From Panorpa germanica (Eukaryota; Arthropoda; Insecta; Mecoptera; Panorpidae), in contig OY783217.1 of NCBI GenBank assembly GCA_963678705.1, positions 6,262,001-6,326,000 on the forward strand: DNA of 64,000 bases. Direction: 5' to 3'. Below the pieces are notes generated by a model. The model ran no database searches. It was not told the origin of the DNA and was given only the letters and a program-made list of their open reading frames with translations. Shown piece after piece: positions 25,155 to 37,950 of this stretch (position 1 is its first letter; each line of letters opens with the position of its first letter). The position numbers were made by a program, and so were the translations under genes.

Positions 25155-25660
25155 ATCGTATTCAACATATGTATTTCATTTATTTAAATTTACCCTGAAT
25201 TTATCTGTCATAGACATCATAACCATAACTTTAAAATTTAACATTTTTAAAATATAATACTTATGCATGTAATCTAAAATAATCAAATAATATATTTTAG
25301 TATTATCTAAAAATTTAAATAATGCACTAATTAATTTAGAATCACTTAACAAAAATGTAGTTTTAATAGGAAAAGTTTTGAAATGAATTATCAAGTGCGA
25401 AAAAAGGACCGTGGTCCTAGGAAGCCCGTAAATTATTAATAAAAAAAAATAGGAAAAAGTTTCAATCATGTCTAATATTTCACTGTTAAATTTTGACTTT
25501 TGAGAACTATAATTTGTGCATTCAAATAAAATATGTTCATAATTCGCTACATTGATATCTGTCTTCAGAATGAAAATTAATTTTACGCAGGTGATCTGTA
25601 ATTTTGCAATGAAGGCGTTTGACTCTGTGGATCTCATTTCTGACCATCTTTTCTTATCTT
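25155..25660 (-). mobile_element. LINE 3' end (ORF2 C-terminus plus 3' UTR), carrying a nested insertion
   Basis: On the minus strand, residues read from about 25560 downward include NYEHILFEC, the H..C part of the zinc-knuckle-like motif at the C-terminus of LINE ORF2. Further on comes a FLLSDSKLISALFKFLDN segment. The same segment, in the form FLLSDSK-ISELFKYLDNTK, recurs at 56965-57165, so both are one LINE family. The 153-codon open frame at 25176-25637 runs straight through a 69-bp foreign insertion (25380-25448), so its middle is not original protein. The 3' UTR ends near 25160. This is a 5'-truncated, decayed copy. Confidence 0.7.
25380..25448 (+). mobile_element. 69-bp LINE tail nested in another LINE
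   Basis: The tail motif GGACCGTGGTCC with GCCCGT and an A-rich end is in plus orientation. It is flanked by a 13-14 bp duplication (ATAGGAAAAGTTT at 25366-25378 and, with one extra A, at 25449-25462). It matches the 3' end of the LINE copy at 44949-45296, so it is a severely 5'-truncated insertion into the minus-strand LINE. Confidence 0.75.
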
Positions 25661-25732
25661 AAATTTAAATGTACCAAAAAATAGTAATCCTTTTCTTTTA
25701 GCTGACTTTTGATAATGAAATATTTGCTCCTC

Positions 25733-25736
<4 letters not shown>
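25661..25736. other. Short AT-rich spacer
   Basis: Nothing recognisable. Confidence 0.4.

Positions 25737-25806
<70 letters not shown>
25737..25806. repeat. (TA)n microsatellite
   Basis: About 35 TA units without interruption, the longest simple repeat in the window. It forms a perfect palindrome and may be length-polymorphic. Confidence 0.95.
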
Positions 25807-25810
<4 letters not shown>

Positions 25811-28127
25811 CATATTTATAAGTTGACGAAACTATTCAATAAATACAGTATATATTCAAATAAATTTCATTACAGAACGTAATAAAATAAAAAGCGAAAC
25901 GAAACTAAAGTCCAACCCCACGAGTACCACTACCCCTAGCAGTAGCAGTAGTAGTAGCAGGAGGTTACTTTATTTAACGAACAAATCGTGCTTGTACTCT
26001 ATATTTTTGTGCCTGATATAGACAGCTACGATACGAGTACGACATCACAACGAAGTTTACAACAATAAATAACGTAGAATGACTGCAGAAGCTGCAGGTG
26101 CTGGGCGGAGCTACAGGGTGCCAATATTGGAATCGAGTTTTAGTCATGGACTATGGTACAGTGATATTGACAGTGCTGCCAGCTATATGGTAGCTACGAA
26201 TCAATTGTACACGTTCTGACCATATACTAGAAACGAACAAAGATTATGGTGTCCACATTGAATACAAATCGACCAGTGGTTATTGTTACCACACTGTAGA
26301 ATATAAATATACGAGAATACAGTATAGTATAACGTTGGAAAAGACAAATCTAAATAGATGGGAGGGAACAACAAAAAGGCAAATGAAAAATCAAAATCTA
26401 TTACGAACAATAGCTGATTTACTGCTGCATTGTACTATGTAAACAATAGAGACAAATTTCAAATTCAAGAATCTGACATTAACTAAAAATGTATTTAACA
26501 AAAAAAGAAATACAATGGTTGTTTGGTATGGTATGTTTTTTTTTATTTCTTGATGTTGGCAGAAGTGTTGCTGAAGTTTTCACCCTCAGGCGCATTTTCT
26601 CCTCGGCAACAAGTAAACAACATCTTTGTATTTTCTTATTTCATATAAAATGAAAATTTTATAACTCGACTTTGTTTCTTTAAAATATGGTTACTCATTA
26701 TCAAAACTTATAGTGACACTTGAAAGACGGCCGATGCCCCATTTCTTCTATTTCCACTTGAGGTATTCTCATAAAACTAATTTTTCAGAAACGGATAATA
26801 AAAATTGCAATTTCTTCAATCTCGAAGTGGTGAGAGATCAAAATGTATTAGGATAGAACCTTTTTATGATTTTCTTTTGGAGGAATGTGCTGTTCGAAAC
26901 AAATATTATATGTAAGTATACAGTGCCTTTCAGATAAAGTATCAGAGCCGAATTAAGTAATTATTTTGGGACCCCTTACAATCTAAGAGTCATCAAATCT
27001 TATTATATTGAAACAAATGTGTTAGTATATTGAAAGGTCGATTTCCGTTAAATGGGCTGGTGATTTTTCAATTGTTGAATGAAATTTATGTTTTAATAAA
27101 TGTATATTGGCATTTATATTTTAATAACTATCTAATCAGTAGGTCAGTTATTTTTTATATGGATAAGAGTTCTGTGTTGAATATGCTATTTCTTTTACGT
27201 TCTGTTGTATAAGCAAGATAGCAACTTTGAGATAACAATTGTTGAGATAGCAACTTTGCTGTCGTGATTTCACATGACTTGGAATGTTCTATAACGTTGA
27301 AGCCGTTTAATAATTAAAGGGGCAAAATGACTTTTAAATTATTAATATGTCCTAACATATAAGGGGTTATTTAAAAATAATTGCCCATTTGGGGTTCTAG
27401 TAAACAACTTTATCAGTACAGTTTTATAGAAATTAAGACACAGGATACATAAGACATAAGCCCATTCAATTTTTTACTGTTCAGTTGGAGGCACTTTATA
27501 TTTGCAGGGTTCGGAGAAATAGAAAAATTGTAGCTCCTCTAAAATGCACGTTTAGACACTAAACACGAAATGATAATATTTCACTGAACCACTAAAATTT
27601 TGACATGGCATTAACCGTAAAGAAGAACAAAATATTCCTTAATATATTGTAAAAAACAAAATCAAGTGAAACCATTAAATATAAAAGATCTTTCAAAAGG
27701 TGTAGATGTCTTTATATGATTGTGTTAACAAGCAAAATTTAGACATATACTAGAGAATCTCAAAAATTAGATCTGTTAGATCTAACGAAAACAAAAGCAA
27801 ATTTATTTATAAAAAGCAAAACAGAAAAAAGATAAAAATTAGTTTCATCCGCGCAAAATGATTTGGTTTTACGTTCTTGGTATAAGAGAATATTTTTCAC
27901 TATATACATTTCATATATGTATATGTTTTTTTGTAACAGATAGAAATCTGTTATACAGAACGAAAAAAAAAGAAATATGTGTTTAGCTTGAGTTGTTAAC
28001 TCTAAACATTTCATATCATTTCATTTCCGTTGTTTCTGCTAAACAAATATGTTCTCTAATAATCCCCATCTCTAGGTAATAATTCTTTATTTTGATTATT
28101 ATTATAATAAAATTTGCATATGAACAT
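25807..28127. other. Non-coding stretch
   Basis: No supported gene. An AGTAGCAGTAGTAG-type short repeat lies near 25940-25960. 26060-26210 is less AT-rich, with no recognisable content. Confidence 0.4.
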
Positions 28128-28345
28128 TCACAAAGTGGGGTGGAAATAGAAATACAGATCTACCCGTACGAACACAAAAGGACTGTTGGGTAAACATAAA
28201 TAGGACGGACGTAGTGTTTAGACCGAGTAGCCTGAAGCACGTTCTCTCAGAGAGGGCGCCACATGGACCGTGGTTGGAGCCGGAAGTACTGAACAGGCGC
28301 CGGAAACAGCGATACTCAAATCCGGTCAGAGAGTCAGCTATAACA
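28128..28345. other. GC-rich island of unknown origin
   Basis: About 200 bp stand out from the surroundings by their high GC and CpG content, with GGCGCC twice (near 28254 and 28297). The minus strand is open for 86 codons here, but no domain or codon pattern supports a protein. It may be a transposon or LTR fragment, or a small regulatory element. Confidence 0.3.
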
Positions 28346-28626
28346 CTGAATTTAAATAACATAACTTATGTTAAGTAAATATTAAATAAGAGAAAAAGTA
28401 AATAAATACTATGAGCAAGCAACCTGTGGCGATTTTACAAAACACACGTTTTTCATAACGAGTAACACTTGCTAGCAAAAGGCTGAATTTGAAGTGCAAA
28501 AAAATTGAATTTGAAGTGCTAAGACTATAATTGGCGAAGCAACAACTTTAAGAAAATAAGGATCGTACATATTTGATCAGTTGAAAAGAAATTATACATG
28601 TACCATTCATAATGTTGCCTTTGCAC

Positions 28627-28830
28627 CTATACAGGGTTAATATACTAGAGTCTTTTAACTATGTTTGTGGAGAGAAGGGAACTAGTGAACACATTGTGTT
28701 AGGATGTCGCAGAAAGACATCCGCGGATATCATTAGAGATTTTTGTTAAACACAGTTTATTTAACATACCAAAAGGTACCTGTTACCAAATATACAACGT
28801 GTTATAACCTATTACTGCTTTTTAAAAAAA
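28627..28830 (+). mobile_element. LINE ORF2 C-terminal fragment
   Basis: The frame 28627-28749 reads NYVCGEKGTSEHIVLGC, the C-G...EH....C pattern of the cysteine/histidine motif at the C-terminus of R1/I-type LINE ORF2, and ends in TAA. It has no reverse transcriptase upstream. An A-rich stretch follows near 28826. It is too short to fix the clade. Confidence 0.55.
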
Positions 28831-30989
28831 AAATCTGCCTTTTTGCGTATTAGCATACTCATAAAACTTCTTAGGAACATCTTTTATAAAATTATAGAAG
28901 ATTTTATACATTGAATAACATTTTGCTAAATTAAAATATTACTTATGTTTTGTGTTTTGCGGCAAAAATACTAATCAGTAGTTTTTACATTACAGTTTTG
29001 AGACTACCATTTATATTTATTAGTCTGTATTAATACAATCTTAAGTATATGTTAAATAATCAATCATTTAACATATATATATGACTTATACTTAAAAGAG
29101 GTTATAAGAGCAGTATAAATATATAAAACGATAATGAATTTTAACTTATTCGTTTCTATATACATTATAGAAAAATAAGTGAGTTTGTGCTTTTTAGTTA
29201 TATCGGCAGTTTATACTCTATAACTATATTTGATATTTTGGAAAGATGGCTTAATGTTCGGAAGCCTAAATCAAATTTAAAATAAAAAGTATTTGTCATT
29301 TAACATGATAATCTGATTTACAATTTCTAGGATTATTTTGTGATGTGAACTAAATATCACTTTTGCATAACATTCGTTTCAAACCCCGTATATCAAACCT
29401 AAATGTAGAAAAACCCAAACCCACTCTATAAGAGTGGACGGAAAATAGGACGCTACTTTTATATAACCTATATTTTGATAATTGATTTTTATAATAAAAT
29501 ACGAGTTCACGTATTTAGTTGGTCATATAAAATATACCTCTCGGTAGACCTCTATCAATAGAACTCAGAACTAACAAACAACGCAATAGAGAAGAGCTAA
29601 AGATCATGTATTAAGATTTATTGAACCATTGATATTAATTATGATGTGTAGAGATCGATTTTTATGGACGTATTTTGACGTGCTAGAAATAACTTCAGGA
29701 AACGGAAACGAATTGATGGTTTGGTTGTTTCTTCGAATCGTCGACCCGTTAATGTCAGAGGCACTTTCTTTCTCATACGAATGAACGTGATTCAGAGATA
29801 CTTAGAAAGATTTGTGTGCTAACTGAGGTAGAAACAAATCCAAATCACTTTTGAAAGAATGACTTCTATTCTAGATATTATTTCCCTTTCAGCAGTCAAC
29901 GACAGACACTTTACATAAGAAAAGAAATCATTATTATTTATTTATTACATTTTTATGAACTTTATATACATCAATGTTCATGGTAGCAGCTGGTCAGAGC
30001 AGTATCGTGTTAAGATGAAGGTCTTTGTTTCGTAATCGCGATAGTTGGTGTTTCAATCGTAGTTAAATGACTTATTTGATGTTCAGAGACGAGTTTCATC
30101 TTACGTAATACTATGTAGATTAAAATACCAAAATAGATTTATAAACTAAATGTAAAATTATTACATTACGTAAAACTAAAATTATAATATTTATAACAGT
30201 CATGTCAAAGAAAAATTAAACAAATAATAAAAAATATCTCAAATTGAAAATTATGAATTCATTGTTTCCAATTCATACTGTATAATTCGAACTAATGTGT
30301 ATATATATATATATATACAATGTATCTATGTAAAATATCCACGAAATATCTATTCAGGCACCAGTCATTAAATACCATCGTCACAAAGAGAGTGACAGTT
30401 ATTTGAAATGGTGTTGTATGATGCAATTGTATGTGTGTATGAAAAATGTAAAAATGCATTATAAAATAAAAAATAGAAATATATGTATCACCGGAAAAGT
30501 TTTATTTATATTTTTTCATTAATTATTCTTTTAAAATACGTCACGTTCATTTTTAATCGCAGCAGGAAATTAACTGATATTATAAAAAATAACGTTCTAG
30601 CTTTCATAAACAATATGTCAGAGTAGCCTTCGTTAAACAGAAAATGTAAACTCATGTATTACTTAACATAATAGTTTTTACGTAAGAGGTTACGATTTAT
30701 TATTTATTTAAGTTTAACTTCAATTTGTTATATTATCAATAAATAAATGTAATAGAAATTACCAAACTTATATTAATATATTAATTTAATATATATCATT
30801 AAATAATAGTGGCTTTGTTAACGTCAGAATATGTAAATTGATGTCGATGAATAATTTATGTTATGTAACCTTACATTATATTAATCAAAAAAGAATTATG
30901 TAATTCTTATAACTTATTTATATTATATAAACCTTACATATACGTAACAGTGTTTAGCGTAAGTGTGGAATCTGTAAGATATTATTATT
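28831..30989. other. AT-rich non-coding stretch
   Basis: No supported gene. A short TA run lies near 30298-30316. Confidence 0.5.
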
Positions 30990-31240
30990 ATTTTATTTTT
31001 AATTTAACGTCGGCCTATTTTCGATGCTGATTTTCTGTTTGGCAACCTTCTACAATGTTGGCAGCATTTACAGTATCGTTGGTTCATATTTGTGAACTAC
31101 ACCATTGTCTTATAAATTTACTGATTGTAAGAACAAATAATCAAATTAATTTTGATAACAACCAAATCTAGAAGATACAGCACCAGTCCGAGGATCGAAC
31201 CCAGAGACACAGCAGTCTATCATCAAGCGTAAATCGTAAG
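30990..31240 (-). mobile_element. SINE copy C, best-preserved copy of the family
   Basis: On the minus strand the head contains GGGTTCGATCCTCGGAC (31186-31202 region), a nearly perfect Pol III B box, which supports a tRNA-related origin. The body block GTGAACTACACC (plus-strand reading) and the tail block AACGTCGGCCTATTTTCGATG match the other copies. The tail ends in ATT-type simple repeats near 30982-31000 instead of a plain poly(A). The A box is degenerate. No ORF. Confidence 0.65.
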
Positions 31241-32804
31241 AGATTACAAACGTGGAAATTGAACTTGAAAGCAGATTGTTAAAAAGTCTAGCTCTTTAAT
31301 ACTAGGATACTTGAAATTGAATATTGGTTTTGATAATCGATATATTAGTTAGTGTAAATACTCGTTTATATGCAACATAACTTGGTTCATCTTATGATTT
31401 GATTCTACAAGGAATTAGTAGTTAAATATCAGTCAATAAAATAAAAATATATTATCGTTCTATTATCATTATTATTAGTTTAGATTTGATAAGATAATTT
31501 TATATTTGTGGTTACACATTCAATGCTATCGTTCATCCCGTTGAAAAATGACTGCCCCGAACTCAGCTCTATTCACCTCAGATTCTCTTAACATTTCCAT
31601 ATATTTTTTCACATTCCATTTTCCACGAGACATTAGCATAAATATATTTGTTTGCGGTCTTATTATTTTTCATAGAATATATTTGAATTACGTTAGACCT
31701 TTTTAGAAGTTTCTTTTCTTCCGGTTTTATAAAATATTTCATCTTGGGCTTTGATACAGCACTGGAATGAGTATACGAGTGGGAGTAAAAACGGGAACAA
31801 CTTTAAGAGAATAAGATCGTCCTGTTTAGCAGGAGAGGCATATTACTATTCATCCATTTATAAAAAAATAAAATCCGTTGAATATTCGCTTGAGTTGATT
31901 TTTAAGCAATTTGCGTATTGAGGTAAAAAACGAGGGTTAGGAGAAGTAAGCGTAGAACCGTAGAGTAAAGCTTAAAGCGTAGAGAACAAAGTCATGATCC
32001 AGAGACAGTTATGAATGTCAGAACATTACGAATGTAGTAAGGAAGGCATTAGGAAGCTAATCGTCTTAAACGGCATGAATATAAAGAAGTTTTATAATAG
32101 ACCGGTGCGTGTCACTTCCGCAATTATTGTAATTATTATTAAACTTACTGCTTACAAAGTTCGGTTTGGCTCAGCTTGCCATTGTAATTAAAGAGAACTT
32201 CAGCTTGTTCATTTGATGAATGATTCAACTTTTGCTTCATTATTTCTGGTTCTTTTTCTGATTTTTTTTTATAATTACTTACATATAATTTTGAAGTTTA
32301 TTTTTAATGATTATTATTTAATAGAGTTCTTGGTTATATGATTTATTTTAAGGAGTTAGACCACCATGTTATTTAAAAAAAGAGAAACAATTTTTTTGCT
32401 TAGATTTATTATTATACTCTTGTAAATATTTTAAAAGTTTACTTGTGCCTATATTTCAACTATTACCTAAGCTAGAGCAACTTGAAGTGAGCGCAGTAAT
32501 ATATATATACATACTTATGCAATACTTTTCTTTATTTGTGCATTTATCTTGTAACTACTTCTTTTGAACTGGTCACCACGATATCTCAAGAATATTCCAA
32601 TCCGATTTAAATAAAAATTACACCACATCTTCCTTTTGAGATGGATTTTTCGTTGATTTTATATTTAATTTTTTAACGTAATTTTTTTTATTCAAGTCAC
32701 CGCTATTTCTACAAAATTAAACTTAATTTTATTTCCTATGCTACTCGATAGGTATTACATTTGTTTACCATAAACTATTTGATTTATTTATTTATGATGA
32801 TTGC
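31241..32804. other. AT-rich non-coding stretch
   Basis: No supported gene. Nothing beyond short low-complexity runs. Confidence 0.5.
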
Positions 32805-33000
32805 TAATGACTATAAACGAATCTCCCGACAAACGTGTCCACGGAACTGCATACTTTTTTAATATTCCTTAATAATTATTTATGTAAATATATTTACAAA
32901 TATATAGTATATATACAGTATTTAATAATAACAACAGAAAAAAATATTCTTTTTATGATGGTCTTTACAAGCGCAAAGGTGATCTATCCCCTTAAATCTT
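32805..33000 (+). repeat. Dispersed repeat, family Z2, copy 1
   Basis: TCTCCCGACAAACGTGTCC followed by ACGGAAC matches CCTCCCGACAAGCATGCTCC and ACGGAAC in the copy at 36803-37022. Similarity continues through an ACAAATATATA block, an AGAAAAAAATAT block and a CTTTACAAGCGCAAAGGTGA block. No ORF and no terminal repeats recognised. Both copies have the same orientation. Confidence 0.6.
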
Positions 33001-36000
33001 ATAGAAATATATTATAGCTGAAAAGTTTCTTTATCGGCTGTGTAAAATTATAAATACTGTTATTATATTTTGTTAAGTGGAATAATAACTTCATCGTCAC
33101 GTGATTCTTACATTTGCGTTGAGTTTCTAAAGTAATTTGACTAATGCGATATTTGAACAAAAATTATGATTTCGTATCGTATAAATTATAAATAATATAT
33201 AACGTATTCCTCAAGTATGGTCATACTTCCAAGAACTTATTTTAAGAAAAACATGTATCTAGAAAACTGTTATAAAATTTTAAAGAAATATGAATGTTAC
33301 TTAGTGGAGATATGAATTGAATTCCTCTTGAAACGATTTTAAATTTAATGACCCACGCCTTCTTATTTTGAATTACATAATAAATTGGCTATTATTTATC
33401 TAATAATTTGTCGTTCTGGAAGATTACCCACTTAACTATTTAGGTTACAATATAGACTGTTTGTGAAAAATGTTTAAAACATATAATACAACAAAACATT
33501 AATTCAAATTAAATGGAAATCTAAAAATACGACAAAACCAGATTTAATACTTAAAAAAAATGGTTTTCAATGCTGGGAATTATCATGTACTTTGCAATAG
33601 CAGATTATGTGTGTGTGCATGTTACGCGTTCTGTTTTTTAAATACATATAATCAATATTTTGGATATATTGAAAAAAAAAGTGTATTAGAATATTAGATA
33701 ACTGAAAAAAGGGCCGAATATACAGCTACGTGCTTTTTAGCTTTGATCCCAATTAGCAGAGGGTGGTGACAGAAGTGGAGGTGGATTATAAATCCAGTAT
33801 TTCTAAAACAAAAAAAATAACAAAAAATAGGAGCAGTAGCTTTTTACAAAAAATTGTGGTATTAAGTTTGAATACCAAACTGTGATTAGCGAATGAAAAA
33901 ACCTGTTAAGCGCTTATGTCAGATATATTAGTCATAAGTATATGTACTTCACCGAAATTGGCAACTAGATGGATTATTATAAAATGTGCCAGAGAATCCC
34001 CAACCGCACTCTCTAATCTAAAATAATAGTATTAATCATATGTTATATAATATAGGTACCCAGCTATCAATTTTACAATGTCTTTCTCTATTAAATTTAA
34101 AAGAAAGTATTAAATCAGTGTATAGAATAAAATGTTGGCCACACCCACTTGTATTTTATATTTGTATATAAGTTATTTAAACTTTTATTATACATTCTTG
34201 GTGTCGTAATTAGCAAAAGTGTACAGTGCAGTCATCCACAGCCCGAAATCTTTTGTGTCGTATATTAATTCATATTTGTAATCTACATATATTTAAAATA
34301 TTCATTACCTTTCTTATAACGTGATTTCGTACTACAACTTGAAGGAATCTTAACTATGTTTTAAATATCTGCAAGTGTATGATTTCAATATATTGAGTAT
34401 TATACTGGCTTTCAAAGTAACACATTTATCCCAACCTGGCCAAACGAAATGCATTCCATTTTCCTGACACAAATGTATCTATCTCTTCATTACATATTCA
34501 TCTCTACGATAATATTTCAGTATCTTCCTTTCAGATAAAAAATTCACTTGTAAAAGAATTTTATCAATAGCACATGAGAACAGATGAGATTTAAAAGTCT
34601 TTTCAGATTTTAACACGGTTCTTTCTAGTTAAATAAGATTAGCGAAACCTTTCTGAAGGTAAATAGATTTCAAATAAACCTTCTTGCTAAATAACACAAA
34701 AAGAATGATCGGAGAAAGTAAGGCAAAGTGTGGCACACATAGAGGAGTGATGAAGACTCTATTCCACCCTTTTTATGAGAGTGTATAAAATACTTCATGG
34801 TAGTCGGAAATAATGCTAGACAATTTATTTGATATGGAGGGCGTGAAATGGTAGAATGACAAAAAACGCATCGCGCAGCGATAAGGAGGTCGGAAACTTC
34901 TTACTTCCTATAGCTACGATATCCTAGTTCTAGTAGAAGAAGAAAAAATGGGTCAAAATATAACGTAAATTGACTATCGGTTCTACAAAGAGAAAGAAAA
35001 AAGTTTGCGGAAAAAAATTGTGATTAGGTATTGTGTTGAAAGATTATTATAAAAGTTGTAACATTTAATATTAGATACTTCATCTACAGAAAACTATTAG
35101 AAGGAGAAATTATTGATGACTAATTTAATAGTGTTTTAAATTGTGATATGAAGTAATTACATTTATTTTGAGAACAGAGTCAGTCTACTAACGAAAATGC
35201 AGTCAGTTAATAACTTTCATAATTATAAACATAATACATACCCAACATAATAATATTACCCAATTTTCTTTTGTTTATTTTTAAAACTATACGTCGGACA
35301 AAAATTTTGCTTAGGGCTTACTTGTAGATAATGATGTAATCAACAACTTTTATTAATTACTTTTAGTTGTAACTTTTACAGTAAAAAAGTTATAAGCAAA
35401 AATATATCACAAATTAAGTGGTGTAATGATCAGATGAGTATACTTCTGTAGCAGGTTACAAAGTCTAAAGATTTTGGTATGAAGGCATAAAATAAAGTCA
35501 CGAAAGATTTAGTTATGGGAGTACGAATTGGGTAGTTGAAACGATAATTATGGTAGAGTAAGTGGCAGTGCAGAGTATATAGTCCAAAATAGATATATAA
35601 AAATAATGCAGCTGATGTTGATGAAGGCAACTTCATTTTGAAATTGTTCCTTTTTATAAAGTCCATAATGTTATAATTCACGTTGTATATATTATACTAA
35701 GAGTGATTACACAAAAAATGTAATACGAAACCCGAGATAAATCTCATCCACTATTCATGATGTGGTGTAAATGATTTCGCTCCACTAAAACAGGTAGTTA
35801 TCGTACTTCTCGTATAGCTATCCTTGTCTTACGGGTTTAACTATTTCCTCGTTGATGATCATTCCCTTCATCCCTCGACTCATTCTGCAATCAGAGACTG
35901 GTTTTTACCACATCGGGAATTGTAATCTATTCTGACCCTAATAGCAGACATTAGCGAATCCTTCATGCCGCGATTTACACGCTACGTAATGCATTACGAT

Positions 36001-36070
36001 TATTGAGGAGGCTGAGCAGCTGAGGATAATGTAATTTATAAAAAACACGTGAAGAAAATTGGTTCCCAAA
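33001..36070. other. AT-rich non-coding stretch
   Basis: No supported gene or element. Confidence 0.5.
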
Positions 36071-36125
36071 AATTTTTTTTTTAATATATTTATTTAACGT
36101 TGACCTATCACCGACGACCTCTTAC
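36071..36125 (-). mobile_element. SINE tail fragment (copy D)
   Basis: TTATTTAACGTTGACC then TATCACCGACGACC matches the tail block of the copy at 6375. The rest of the element is absent. Confidence 0.5.
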
Positions 36126-36802
36126 TGCTACTTTTATGATATTAATCAAGAGCGAGAAAACAGTTTTTAGTTTTACAATCAAAAAATCCATGCAGATATT
36201 CGTATTAACCATTTTTTTATATAATATAATGCTAAATCAAATGCCTATTAATAATTTACATCCAATATTATATTATGTGTTATATTATTTGTTCAGTTAT
36301 GTGAAAACATATTTTAATTTATCAATTCGTTTGAATTAGCAATAAAAACAATACAGTTTTATTATTCATTTAATAATAATTACTCATTAGTAATTAAAAA
36401 TTTAAAACTAAACCATAGTACTACTACTAGTGTAACAGTTCAAGCTTTTAGAAAACATTTAGGTTAATCATGTTCAACACATGTATGATATAAATTGTAT
36501 CGAATTGTATTATTGTTATTATATATAGAAAATTATTTCCGGATTAAAAAAGGTTTTATTTAAAATAAATATATGCTTAATGCTATTTAATATGCATATA
36601 ATTTTTATATTAGTACAAATTTGTTCAAGTTTTAGAATTAATGTATTTAGTTCTAATCAAGGACAGTTTTGAAGAAGAAATGTTTTGTAATAAAGACAAA
36701 GGCAGCCGCAGACTGGACACATACTGCCTTAATATAAACTTATTTTAAGCGGTTAGATCACCTTAGACCTAACTACTTCAGGACTACAATTTCTAATGAT
36801 AC
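36126..36802. other. AT-rich non-coding stretch
   Basis: No supported gene. The 79-codon plus-strand frame (36100-36339) begins inside the SINE fragment and is not a gene. Confidence 0.45.
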
Positions 36803-37022
36803 TATGCTGACAACTATCGATACGATGGCGCCTCCCGACAAGCATGCTCCACGGAACAATTTCAATATGTTTTTAAGTAAATTTATACACAAATATATAA
36901 GGTATTGAAACCTACAGTATAATGAGAACAAAAGAGAAAAAAATATATATGAAGATTGCGTCAAAAAAGATAATTCTTTCTATGCTAATTTTTACGAACA
37001 CAGGGTGAGGTAACACCTTAAC
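36803..37022 (+). repeat. Dispersed repeat, family Z2, copy 2
   Basis: Partner of 32805-33000 in the same orientation. The shared core is CTCCCGACAAGCATGCTCC plus ACGGAAC, then ACACAAATATATA, GAGAAAAAAATATA and TTTTTACGAACACAGGGTGA blocks. Confidence 0.6.
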
Positions 37023-37620
37023 ACGGGCTTGTTCAACTATCCTTATATGTTCCCATGGCCTGTACGGAGTAACCAGACTGTCTTAATGTGTACTAGTACG
37101 TTATGAGTACAATACTACTACAATATATTCAATACTGTTAGTAATATGGGTCGAAATAATATGTATTCTTCAATAAAGCAATTGAAATATACCTGACCGA
37201 ATATTCACTTAAAAAAATTATAATCTGCAGCTAAATTATGCAAAAACATGATACACAGAAAGCATCACAATCTCTGAAAGTTAAGACCAGAGTCTGAACC
37301 CGAACTTTACGAGTAATATTTAACACAATTATGTTGATTTGAGATGATATGGGTTTTGAGGTTATGTCATAATCTGTAACGTCAAAACGACGTCAGAACC
37401 ATGAAGAGAATATTATAAAGTGTAACTAGAGTATATTAAATACAAACAAACGTGCGAGCATCTTTACGTTGAGAAAGGGAAAGAACCCACTTCACTCGTA
37501 ATATGACAATTTGAGGTATCATACTATCACACATAAATATGTACCTCATAAATAAATGATTATTATGAACTATGAAGTCGTTAAAGGAGACAGCGTTAAG
37601 ATAACATTATATTACATATA
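37023..37620. other. AT-rich non-coding stretch
   Basis: No supported gene. Confidence 0.4.
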
Positions 37621-37950
37621 CTAGTATCTACCCCGTCGCAAAGCGACGTCTGTTTTATGTGCTGAGGTCGGCGCTTGAAGTGTTACTGTCAATTTCAATG
37701 TTAATTTTGATTTCTTTTATTTTAAAACATCAGTATATTATAAATCTATTTCAAATTTAAAAAAAACGTAATATTGTTCGACATAGTCACCTTTAGCGCG
37801 GATAATAGCGTAGGGTCTGTCCGACAAAGCTTCTAATAGTTGCATTGTGGCATCGGACCCAATTTATGAACTCTTTCATTCAAGGGATCATCATAAGCAT
37901 CATTTGATGGACATTTTACAGTATGATTTAAATGCAATCAAGTTCAATCG
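37621..37950 (-). mobile_element. Helitron-like 3' terminus with a decayed coding remnant
   Basis: On the minus strand a perfect 6-bp hairpin (CGTCGC, loop TTT, GCGACG; 37634-37648) is followed 9 bases later by CTAG and then T at 37620. This is the hairpin plus CTRR ending of Helitrons. Upstream on the same strand (about 37750-37860), a frame reads LLEALSDRPYAIIRAKGD then YVEQYY. This recalls the C-terminus of mariner-type transposases (R...I...GDYVE), so a second element may be mixed in. Neither assignment is firm, and the 5' end is not located. Confidence 0.4.

Noticed and set aside
25176..25637. 153-codon minus-strand ORF as a gene
   Set aside because: It is the decayed end of a LINE plus its 3' UTR and a nested 69-bp insertion.
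25737..25806. (TA)n run as a CRISPR-like or origin-like array
   Set aside because: It is a plain dinucleotide microsatellite without spacers. No CRISPR-type repeat-spacer pattern occurs anywhere in the window.
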